Part shown: positions 7,939 to 14,101 of the stretch, piece after piece | Position numbering within the stretch: position 1 is the stretch's first letter | Layout: the number at the start of each line of letters is the position of its first letter | Assembly (NCBI GenBank): GCA_964498075.1 | Contig: CAZCGA010000082.1 | Location: forward strand, 1-28,623 | Direction of reading: 5' to 3' | From: CAZCGA01 sp964498075 | GTDB lineage: Bacteria; Desulfobacterota; Binatia; HRBIN30 | Length of the DNA: 28,623 nucleotides | Program-made: the position numbers and the translations under genes | The notes under the pieces: model-generated | Told to the model about the DNA's origin: nothing | What the model saw: the letters and a program-made list of their open reading frames with translations, nothing else | Databases searched by the model: none

Positions 7939-9132
7939 ATGTCGTCCCTCCCGCTCGCCGGCATCCGGGTGCTGGCGCTCACGCAGCTCGGCGCCGGCCC
8001 GTACGCGATGACCCTGCTCGGCGATCTGGGCGCAGAGATCATCAAGATGGAGGACCCGACCATCGGCGGCGACGAGGCACGCACCGTGCCGCCGTACGCC
8101 GGCGACGGCGATAGTCCCTACTTCCAATCGCTGAATCGTAACGCCAAGTCGCTGACCCTCAATCTCCGCACGCCGCAAGGGCGCGACCTCCTCCATCGTC
8201 TCGTGAAAGTGGCGGACGTCGTCTACGCCAACTCGCGCGGCGACCTGCCCGCCAAGCTCGGCCTCGATTACACCAGCCTGAAGGACGTCAACCCGCGCAT
8301 CGTGTGTTGCTCGCTCTCGGGATTCGGCAAGACCGGGCCGCGCGCCGCCGACCCGGGCTATGACTTTCTCGTACAGGCGCTCGCCGGCTTCATGAGCGTG
8401 ACCGGCGATCCGGACGGCCCCCCGACTCGCTGCGGCGTCTCGATCGTCGACTTCTCCGGCGGGCTGACGTCGGCGGTCGGGTTGCTGATCGGCTTGTTGC
8501 GGGCGCGCGCCACCGGCATCGGCTGCGACGTGGACGTCAGCCTGCTCGACACCGCGATCTCCATGCTCAACTATCTCGCGGTGTGGAGCCTCAACAAGAA
8601 CCACCGCCTGGACCGGCTCGCCGACTCCGCACATCAGACGCTCGTCCCGTCGCAGAACTTCCCCACCAAGGACGGCAACCTCGTCATCATGTGCATGAAG
8701 GAGAAGTTTTGGAACCGCCTCGCGCACCGCATGGGGTTGGCGCGCCTGCTCGACGATCCGCGCTTCCGTACGTTTCAGGATCGCCTGACGCACCGGGGCG
8801 AGCTGATTCCAATGCTGACGCGTGTCATGCGCAGCAAGACGACGGCGGAGTGGCTGGAGATCTTGCGCGGCCACGTCCCCTGCGCGCCGGTGTATACCGT
8901 CGCGGAAGCCTTGCAGGACGAACAGGTAGTAGCGCGCGATATGGTGGTCGAGGTGGCGCATCCGCAGTTCGGTCCGCTGCGCGAGGTGGGCTGCCCGATC
9001 AAGATCGACGATGTCCAGCCGCGTTACGAGCCGACGTCGCGGCTGGGTGCCGACACCGACGAGCTGCTGCGCACGCTGCTGGGGTTAGGGGACGGCGAGA
9101 TCGCCGTGCTGCGCCGTCAGGGCGCCATCTAG
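7939..9132 (+). CDS. Class III CoA-transferase (CaiB/BaiF family)
   Basis: A 397-aa family III CoA-transferase, which moves CoA between carboxylic acids through a covalent enzyme thioester on an Asp. The family start block LPLAGIRVLALTQLGAGPYA, the GAEIIKMEDP motif (32-40), NRNAKSLTLNL (67-77) and SVTGDPDGPP before VSIVD171 are all present. D171 is the expected catalytic aspartate. ATG start at 7939; no strong Shine-Dalgarno. The acyl-CoA dehydrogenase begins 6 bases after the stop, so the two are one operon and may act on the same acyl-CoA pathway. The actual acid is unknown. Confidence 0.9.
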   Translation: MSSLPLAGIRVLALTQLGAGPYAMTLLGDLGAEIIKMEDPTIGGDEARTVPPYAGDGDSPYFQSLNRNAKSLTLNLRTPQGRDLLHRLVKVADVVYANSRGDLPAKLGLDYTSLKDVNPRIVCCSLSGFGKTGPRAADPGYDFLVQALAGFMSVTGDPDGPPTRCGVSIVDFSGGLTSAVGLLIGLLRARATGIGCDVDVSLLDTAISMLNYLAVWSLNKNHRLDRLADSAHQTLVPSQNFPTKDGNLVIMCMKEKFWNRLAHRMGLARLLDDPRFRTFQDRLTHRGELIPMLTRVMRSKTTAEWLEILRGHVPCAPVYTVAEALQDEQVVARDMVVEVAHPQFGPLREVGCPIKIDDVQPRYEPTSRLGADTDELLRTLLGLGDGEIAVLRRQGAI

Positions 9133-9138
9133 CGCCCG

Positions 9139-10317
9139 ATGGATCTTTCCTTCTCCGCCGCCGAAGAGGCCTTCCGCACCGAGCTGCGCGCCTGGCTCGC
9201 GGCTAATCAGCCGCGTCAGATGCCGGAGTCGGAAAGGCTCGCGGACGAGGTCGCGTTCCTGATCGAGTGGCAGCGCCGACTGGCGACCGGACGCTGGGTG
9301 GGCGTACATTGGCCGCGCGAGTGTGGCGGGCGCGGCGCCAGCGTGATCGAGAACTACATCTTCCAGGAGGAGATGGCGCGTGCCCAGGCGCCGGAGATCA
9401 TCAACCGCATCGGCGTCAACCTCGTGGGCCCTACCTTGATCCACCACGGCACTGCTGCGCAGCAGGAACAGTACTTGCCGAAGATCCTCACCGCCGCAGA
9501 GATCTGGTGCCAGCTGTTTTCCGAGCCCAATGCCGGATCCGATCTGACCGCGCTGCGCTGCAAGGCGGAGCGCGACGGCGACGACTTCATCGTCAACGGC
9601 CAGAAGGTGTGGACCAGCTACGCACAGTTCGCGCGCTGGGGCATCCTGCTGGCGCGCACGGACGCGAGCGCGCCGAAGGCCAAAGGCATCAGCTTCTTCA
9701 TCGTCGACATGCAGAGCCCCGGCATTACCATTCGGCCCCTCAGGCAGATGACGGGTAGCGAGGAGTTCAACGAGGTGTTCCTCGAGAGCGTGCGCATTCC
9801 GGCCACAAACCTGGTTGGCGAGTTGAACCGCGGCTGGGAGATTGCGCAGACCACGCTGGCTCACGAGCGGGGGACGTCGGCACGCCAGCTGGTTGTACAC
9901 CGCATCCTGCTGGATGAGCTGATCGCGTTGGCGCGCAGCCGCAGCCTCGACGGCTGCCGCGCGGCCGCGTCGCCGCCCCTCCGGCAACGCTTGGCGCAGA
10001 CGGTGATCGAGGTCGAGCTGGTGAAGTTGCACAACTGGCGGACGCTGACCAACCTGCTGCGCCACGGCAAGCCGGGCCCCGAAAGCTCGCTGGTGAAGCT
10101 GTTCTGGAGCGAGATGAGCCAGCGGCTGCACGACACCGCAATGGACATTCTCGGCGTCCATGGCGTGCTGATGCACGGCGATGCGCGCGCCGTCGCCCAC
10201 GGCCGCTGGCCGCGCTCCTACTTGTACTACCGCGCCGGCACGATCTTCGCCGGCACCTCCGAGATTCAGCGCAACATCATCGCCGAGCGCGTGCTCGGGC
10301 TGCCGCGCGCGCGGTAG
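9139..10317 (+). CDS. Acyl-CoA dehydrogenase
   Basis: A 392-aa FAD-dependent acyl-CoA dehydrogenase. It shows the flavin-site block CQLFSEPNAGSDLTAL (124-139), the mid-domain strand IVNGQKVWTSYA (151-162), the EEFNEVFLESVRIP block and the C-terminal GTSEIQRNIIAERVLGLPR (372-390). The residue before GTSEIQ, where MCAD-type enzymes carry the catalytic Glu, is Ala371. The base is therefore elsewhere (E243 of AHERG is one candidate) or absent; actinobacterial FadE proteins of the same GTSEIQRNIIAERVLG type also vary there. ATG start, 6 bases after the CoA-transferase. It oxidises an unknown acyl-CoA and would feed an ETF. Confidence 0.9.
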   Translation: MDLSFSAAEEAFRTELRAWLAANQPRQMPESERLADEVAFLIEWQRRLATGRWVGVHWPRECGGRGASVIENYIFQEEMARAQAPEIINRIGVNLVGPTLIHHGTAAQQEQYLPKILTAAEIWCQLFSEPNAGSDLTALRCKAERDGDDFIVNGQKVWTSYAQFARWGILLARTDASAPKAKGISFFIVDMQSPGITIRPLRQMTGSEEFNEVFLESVRIPATNLVGELNRGWEIAQTTLAHERGTSARQLVVHRILLDELIALARSRSLDGCRAAASPPLRQRLAQTVIEVELVKLHNWRTLTNLLRHGKPGPESSLVKLFWSEMSQRLHDTAMDILGVHGVLMHGDARAVAHGRWPRSYLYYRAGTIFAGTSEIQRNIIAERVLGLPRAR

Positions 10318-10328
10318 GGAGGCCATGT

Positions 10329-10418
10329 ATGAAGTTCGTCGGGCTGGGTCTGCCGCGCCTGCGCCGTTACATCGAGCGGCACAAGCCCAAGGTACCGTCG
10401 ATCGAGTACCAGATCTGA
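10329..10418 (+). CDS. 29-codon ORF downstream of the acyl-CoA dehydrogenase
   Basis: ATG at 10329 follows a GGGAGG at 10317-10322 with about 6 bases spacing and reads 29 codons to TGA at 10416-10418. The peptide begins MKFVGLGLPRLRRYIERH and ends PKVPSIEYQI, basic and without a membrane segment. I do not recognise it. It could be a real small protein, or the remnant of a gene. The mobile element begins only 13 bases after the stop and does not interrupt it. A second ATG in another frame lies at 10325. Confidence 0.35.
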   Translation: MKFVGLGLPRLRRYIERHKPKVPSIEYQI

Positions 10419-10423
10419 GCGCT

Positions 10424-10431
10424 GCGTTGCG
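10424..10431 (+). repeat. Target-site duplication, left copy
   Basis: GCGTTGCG directly outside the left inverted repeat. The identical 8-mer follows the right inverted repeat at 14032-14039. If the two following G residues are counted, the match is 10 bp. Eight fits the clean 11-bp inverted repeats and the usual 8-9 bp duplication of IS1-type elements. Confidence 0.85.
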
Positions 10432-10442
10432 GGTACTGTCCG
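10432..10442 (+). repeat. Left terminal inverted repeat (IRL)
   Basis: GGTACTGTCCG, the exact reverse complement of CGGACAGTACC at 14021-14031. It begins with GG as IS1-family ends do. Confidence 0.85.
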
Positions 10443-10444
10443 TC

Positions 10445-10488
10445 TTAGGACACTCGGGGCGGGGAATTAGGACACTCCGAGCCCCGGC
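10445..10488 (+). repeat. Left subterminal tandem pair, 22-bp period
   Basis: Two units starting TTAGGACACTC at 10445 and 10467, exactly 22 bp apart, two bases inside the left inverted repeat. The second unit supplies the TAA stop codon of the endonuclease on the minus strand. They match the pair at 13977-14020 in the same plus-strand orientation. Likely transposase-binding sites (inference). Confidence 0.7.
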
Positions 10489-11621
10489 CACCATTCCGCG
10501 ATTCGATCGTGGATCGTGAGCAACACGTTATCCACAGCGCCGCCAGCGGCGACCACCATGTCCGGGACTGCCTGCAACGCTTGGTAGGCGACGGTGTCGG
10601 CATCGGTTGCGATCACCTGTCGAATGGCGATGGTGTTCGGGCTGACCGTAGCCGACACGTCGATGTCGAAAACGTAGATCCAAGCTGGCACCTTCGCGGC
10701 TCTCGCCAGGGACATACGAAACAGCGAGTAGGTACCGTCCAATTCGCGCGAGAGAGCAGGCGCCCCGAGATGGCGTTGCCAGCTGTCCCACACCGATGCC
10801 GGAATCGCTAGGACGCAGCCGACGCAGGACGCGTGCGCGCCAATGCGGAACTTCAGCACCACTTGGTAGAACGTCCGCTTGAACACGTTGGCGATGTTCG
10901 GGCCTTCGACGTCCTCAGAGAGCCATCGCTGATTCTGCAGCAGCTCCTCGTGGAACTTGTCGCGGTGCAACCGTAGTGCGTTCTGCAGATTCTGCACAGC
11001 AGCGCCGTACGATCCGTGGAAATCGGCCGTCTGCAGTTCGAGGATGCCGTACCGGCGGACGCCGACTTCGCCCGCCTCATCGGTGGCGAGTTCGACGAGA
11101 GTGGTATCAAACGACACTCGCGGCGTGTGTTGTGTGCGCTGCACCCGGATTTCTCCGCCCATCTTGTTGCTGAGGAAAACTACGACCCGGTCGCCGCTGG
11201 CGAGAGCGGCGGCGACTTGGTCGCGGACCTCTTCTTTGACAAGCGATGGTCCGGCCACGATATGCGGCGTGCCGGCGATCCCAAAGAGACGCTTCGTTAC
11301 GTCTTCAAGTAGCGGGTTACCGAGTGCGCGAAATGGACAGGCCAGCCAGTCCTGTCGCACGCCATTGCTGACTGCGCTGATGGTACAGATGCCCGCCGAA
11401 CGGCCCGTCTTCACACATTTGTGCGGTTCGCCGATGGCCCTACTGATGAACGGGCAGCGTGCGGCAGTTTGATCGTCCAGTGCGTTCGCAGTGGCGGATA
11501 CCAGCGGGTATACGCGATGGCCGTAGTATTCACTGACAAAGTTTCCCGTATCCCGCTTAGCGGCGGGCGTCTTGATTTTGCGCGTTCGAGTGGTGGAGCT
11601 TTTACGCCTGCGCGTCGCCAT
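10467..11621 (-). CDS. NotI-family Type II restriction endonuclease
   Basis: A 384-aa homologue of NotI (which is almost the same length), a rare-cutting endonuclease that recognises GCGGCCGC. Shared blocks include GHRVYPLV (34-41), RYGILELQTADFHGSY (190-205), VEGPNIANVFKRTFYQ (238-253) and AIPASVWDSWQRHL (272-285). The active site fits the PD-(D/E)XK variant with E-x-Q: D172 in VSFDTTLVEL, then E195 and Q197 in LELQ. Four cysteines (C56, C69, C79, C95) match the spacing of the NotI iron-binding Cys4 fold that helps read DNA. ATG at 11621 overlaps the methyltransferase end by 20 bases, so it should be translated after or together with the protective enzyme. No truncation or frameshift is seen. 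Specificity is inferred from homology, not shown. Confidence 0.9.
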   Translation of the reverse strand: MATRRRKSSTTRTRKIKTPAAKRDTGNFVSEYYGHRVYPLVSATANALDDQTAARCPFISRAIGEPHKCVKTGRSAGICTISAVSNGVRQDWLACPFRALGNPLLEDVTKRLFGIAGTPHIVAGPSLVKEEVRDQVAAALASGDRVVVFLSNKMGGEIRVQRTQHTPRVSFDTTLVELATDEAGEVGVRRYGILELQTADFHGSYGAAVQNLQNALRLHRDKFHEELLQNQRWLSEDVEGPNIANVFKRTFYQVVLKFRIGAHASCVGCVLAIPASVWDSWQRHLGAPALSRELDGTYSLFRMSLARAAKVPAWIYVFDIDVSATVSPNTIAIRQVIATDADTVAYQALQAVPDMVVAAGGAVDNVLLTIHDRIAEWWPGLGVS

Positions 11622-12603
11622 TCAGTTTCTGCAATGCGGCTCGTGTGGCACGCGCATATGCCGCCGACGTGTCGAAGCCGATGGCGCGGCGCCCATTCTC
11701 GACCGCAACAACAAGAGCCCGACCCGTCCCGCAGAATGGGTCCGCCAAGAGGCCGCCCGGCGGACAGGAACTGAGAATGCGCGGGCGAATCAACTCCTCC
11801 GGAAACGTCGCACTGTGCCCGTCCTGTCCCGGGCGTGCCGAATACGTCACCACATCAGTGGCTTTGGGTTCGACCTCGCTGATCGCATAGTAATACTTGG
11901 CGCGGCCAACCTTCGGGCGCTTCACGAAATGAAAGAAGTGCTCGTGCGCCAGACGCAATCGATCTGATTCCGGCCGCGGGGGAACGTTCGGCTTGTACCA
12001 AATCAGATCGTTGCGCAGTATCCAGCGACGCTCCTGCATAGCGATCGCGAACCGCGCCGGCACCATGAGCAGCTGCTTTTCTTGCCGATAGCCGCCCATC
12101 GGTGTGCGACGCCGCGCACGTGCCTTCTCACCCAGCCCCTGGCGCCCGCCTTCTCGCATGCTCGACCACCGCGCAAAGTAGGTGTCGCCAACGTTGATCC
12201 ACATGCTGGCGCCCGGTTTCAGACACGCCCGCGCGTGATCGAAGATCTCCGCCAGGTGCAGCGCATACCAGTCGGGCAGCGGTTCCAAACCCAGCACGCC
12301 GCCGTGGTCGCGATACCACTCGTACGATGGGACCGTGACGACGTTCTTGTTCGTTGAGAGCCATTCGCGGAGCGTGTCCCAGTTGTGCTCTTGCCCATAG
12401 GAGCGGTGCCCCCAATATGGCGGACTCGTCAGGATCAGATCGACGCTCGCCGCGGGAAGCTGCGGCAACAGATCGTAGGCGTCGCCGTGCGCAACCTGCC
12501 ACCCGGCATCATTCCGCGCGCTGGCCGCCACACCACCCATCACATCCCTCGAACCCCCTTTTGCCCCGAAGAGCCAACCCGTGTCAACGTCCTTGATTTT
12601 CAT
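11602..12603 (-). CDS. Beta-class DNA (cytosine-N4 or adenine-N6) methyltransferase
   Basis: A 333-aa site-specific methyltransferase. The catalytic motif IV is TSPPYWGHRSYG (59-70); SPPY is usual for N4-cytosine enzymes. AdoMet motif I is near the C-terminus, DPFCGTGRALVVA (288-300). That IV-then-I order, with the target-recognition region between them, defines the beta class. HSATFPEELIRPRI (263-276) is the usual block before motif I. It should protect the sites cut by the adjacent NotI-like enzyme. Its ATG (12601-12603) overlaps the transposase stop as ATGA, and no strong Shine-Dalgarno precedes it, so expression probably depends on translation of the transposase frame or re-initiation. 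An internal Met22 is an alternative start. Motifs look intact. Confidence 0.9.
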   Translation of the reverse strand: MKIKDVDTGWLFGAKGGSRDVMGGVAASARNDAGWQVAHGDAYDLLPQLPAASVDLILTSPPYWGHRSYGQEHNWDTLREWLSTNKNVVTVPSYEWYRDHGGVLGLEPLPDWYALHLAEIFDHARACLKPGASMWINVGDTYFARWSSMREGGRQGLGEKARARRRTPMGGYRQEKQLLMVPARFAIAMQERRWILRNDLIWYKPNVPPRPESDRLRLAHEHFFHFVKRPKVGRAKYYYAISEVEPKATDVVTYSARPGQDGHSATFPEELIRPRILSSCPPGGLLADPFCGTGRALVVAVENGRRAIGFDTSAAYARATRAALQKLNGDAQA

Positions 12604-13541
12604 CGCCCGCTCACTTTGCCGCCCCGAATAACTCTAAGCTGGAACCCTCGGGGAGTCGGCCGCACGGGTGCCGGCGGCACCGTCGGTGTGGGCGCAGGAA
12701 CCGGCGCGCTTAGCGCCGCATCGACCAACTCGCCGATCGACCAGATATGATCCGACACTCCCAGCGCCATGGCCGGCGTCGTGCGCACCGTCTCGTGCAC
12801 GCGGCACAGGTTGTACCGGGCGACATGCAGCCCGACGGCTGCCTGGTGACTCTCAGGCTTGCGGCTGAACGCGTTGGTAAGCCTCGTAAAGCGCCGCATC
12901 TGCATCCTGAGCGTCAAATTGTTCCTTTCGACGTGCGAGGTGCTGATCTGTGCTTCCTCCGGATTCCCGAAGACGGGTTCCCGCTCGATGCGAACAACTC
13001 GCCCTGGCGAGTAGCGTCTGGACGCTTCTTCGCCTCTTTCCTCGTTTTCGTAAGTCTTCTGCAGCTGCCCGTAGTCACAGCCAAGGCCGCCGCCGAACGC
13101 CTCGCGGATGGTCGGCGCGTAGGGCGCGTACCCGTCGCTCGTGATCTGGCAGCGGTTCACGATGCGGCTCCGCAGGTCGTAGATGAACTCGCGGCAATCT
13201 TCCCAGGAGCGCTTACCGACACGGAAGGCGACGACGGCCTTGTTGATCGAGTCGAAGGCAATCCAGGTGTAGCAGTCGCCCACGTAGTCGGGATGGCCGG
13301 CTTTGCGGTGAGCCTGCTTGGCTTGGATGAACGACCATATCTCGTCCAGTTACAACAGGGTGACTTGTAGATTACGCAATAGCGTATCATGCAACCGACC
13401 GCAACCTTCGCCCACCCGGACGCCTAGCCGCATGACGGTGTCGCGGTGGACGTGGGTCAGGCGCTCGGTGGCGCGGATGCTGACACCCTCGGTCAGGGCG
13501 GCGATGATCTCGATTTGCTTCTCAGCGGATAGCACGTTCAT
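12600..13541 (-). pseudogene. IS1-like transposase with an in-frame TAA at codon 64
   Basis: One continuous reading frame of 313 amino-acid codons broken only by TAA at 13350-13352. Before it lies an HTH region (EKQIEIIAALTEGVSIRATE). After it comes LDEIWSF with the first catalytic Asp (66), then D136 in ITSDGYAPYAP and E205 in HVERNNLTLRM, completing a DDE triad. Relatives have Gln or a similar residue where the stop stands (LQ-DEIWSF), so a single CAA-to-TAA transition explains it. Re-initiation at GTG 13283 would lack D66. The ATG at 13539-13541 has an AGGAG 6 bases upstream. The C-terminal tail (proline-rich, then FQLRVIRGGK) is intact and its TGA overlaps the methyltransferase ATG. The element is probably immobile unless the stop is read through or is a sequencing error. 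Confidence 0.85.
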
Positions 13542-13573
13542 GGAGTTCTCCTATCGAGCCCACGAACGTGCTA
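13530..13573 (-). promoter_or_regulatory. 10-bp inverted repeat enclosing the transposase Shine-Dalgarno and start
   Basis: TAGCACGTTC at 13530-13539 and GAACGTGCTA at 13564-13573 are perfect reverse complements, separated by 24 bases. In the mRNA the loop holds AGGAG (CTCCT at 13548-13552 on the plus strand) and the AU of the start codon; the stem covers codons 1-4. Folded, it would hide the translation start. The sequence is seen; its regulatory role is inferred. Confidence 0.6.
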
Positions 13574-13587
13574 CGCTTCAGGCACGT
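13566..13587 (-). promoter_or_regulatory. Alternative hairpin competing with the start-codon hairpin
   Basis: ACGTGC at 13566-13571 and GCACGT at 13582-13587 form a 6-bp inverted repeat with a 10-base loop. The 13566-13571 arm is also part of the larger stem that encloses the start codon, so the two folds exclude each other. It could instead be an operator for a DNA-binding protein. Confidence 0.45.
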
Positions 13588-13976
13588 CCCACTTTGGGAG
13601 GGCGGCGCGGACGACTAGCTTGACAGCCCCAACCCGCGTAGTGAGATGAATGGCCACACGGGCAATGCTCCGTTCCTTCGCGCTTCCTCTGCTGATGCTC
13701 GTGGCTCTGTCGTCGCCGAGCTCCGATGTCCCTGGCAGCGACCACGTCCACGTGCTCTGCACCCGCTGCGGAGCAGAGCGTGTCGTGCTGCCAGTATGCC
13801 GATGAGCTGGCGTGGCTGGCGAGTGGAAACTGAAACGGGAGGAGATGATCCTGCCATTCGTGACATACGAGAACCGCCACAATCCTCACGTCACAATCCA
13901 CCGGCAGGATTGCCGCCAAGTTCGTAAGCGCTGCGCACCCGGACCTTACCGGGCGTACTGTGACGTTCCGACGAAA
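13588..13976. other. Right-end region of the element, no assigned gene
   Basis: About 390 bases upstream of the transposase operon. On the plus strand one frame reads a 46-codon ORF (ATG 13665, or 13650) ending in a CTRCG...C cysteine stretch, then TGA at 13803. It continues from GTG 13812 with VTYENRHNPHVTIHRQDC, which looks protein-like, but it runs through the right terminal repeat into the flank. On the minus strand a 113-codon frame (13578-13919) contains HCPCGHSSH. I recognise neither and cannot say which, if any, is expressed. The transposase operon promoter must lie here, but I found no clear boxes. Confidence 0.4.
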
Positions 13977-14020
13977 CTAGGACACTCGCGCTCTCAGCTT
14001 AGGACACTCGGGCTCAACGC
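13977..14020 (+). repeat. Right subterminal tandem pair, 22-bp period
   Basis: Units starting CTAGGACACTC (13977) and TTAGGACACTC (13999), again exactly 22 bp apart. They end where the right inverted repeat begins. They are in the same plus-strand direction as the left pair, so relative to the element centre the two ends are not mirror images. Confidence 0.7.
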
Positions 14021-14031
14021 CGGACAGTACC
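14021..14031 (+). repeat. Right terminal inverted repeat (IRR)
   Basis: CGGACAGTACC, exact reverse complement of the left repeat at 10432-10442. Confidence 0.85.
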
Positions 14032-14039
14032 GCGTTGCG
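14032..14039 (+). repeat. Target-site duplication, right copy
   Basis: GCGTTGCG, identical to 10424-10431. Removing the element plus one copy restores a simple intergenic sequence before smr. Confidence 0.85.
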
Positions 14040-14101
14040 GGCCCTGTTGCTCCGCACCCGGTTTCGGCGCTAAATGATCGTCCTGGGGGAGGAAGCGGCT
14101 T

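Larger units (their letters stand above)
10432..14031 (-). mobile_element. IS1-like element carrying a NotI-family restriction-modification system
   Basis: A 3600-bp element bounded by perfect 11-bp inverted repeats and an 8-bp target duplication. It was inserted in the intergenic space between the 29-codon ORF and smr. All three genes point left and form one overlapping operon: transposase (with an internal TAA), beta-class DNA methyltransferase, NotI-like endonuclease. The endonuclease stop codon lies inside the left-end repeat, and the right roughly 440 bases hold the control region and no assigned gene. Family placement rests on the transposase motif style (DEIWSF, TSDGY, HVERNNLTLRM), usually annotated as IS1-family. 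Passenger genes are known in a few IS families. A complete Type II system with overlapping frames inside such an element is not one I know. Confidence 0.85.

Noticed and set aside
9085..10494. 469-codon minus-strand frame
   Set aside because: Antisense to the acyl-CoA dehydrogenase; no domain.
12600..13541. Two-ORF transposase made by programmed frameshift
   Set aside because: Both parts are in the same frame and separated only by one TAA, so no frameshift is needed.
13578..13919. Minus-strand ORF with HCPCGHSSH as a zinc protein
   Set aside because: Only one short cysteine/histidine cluster, competing frames on both strands and no ribosome site; kept only as part of the unassigned region.
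10424..14041. 10-bp target duplication GCGTTGCGGG
   Set aside because: It would leave two unmatched bases between the right repeat and the duplication. An 8-bp duplication with 11-bp inverted repeats is exact.
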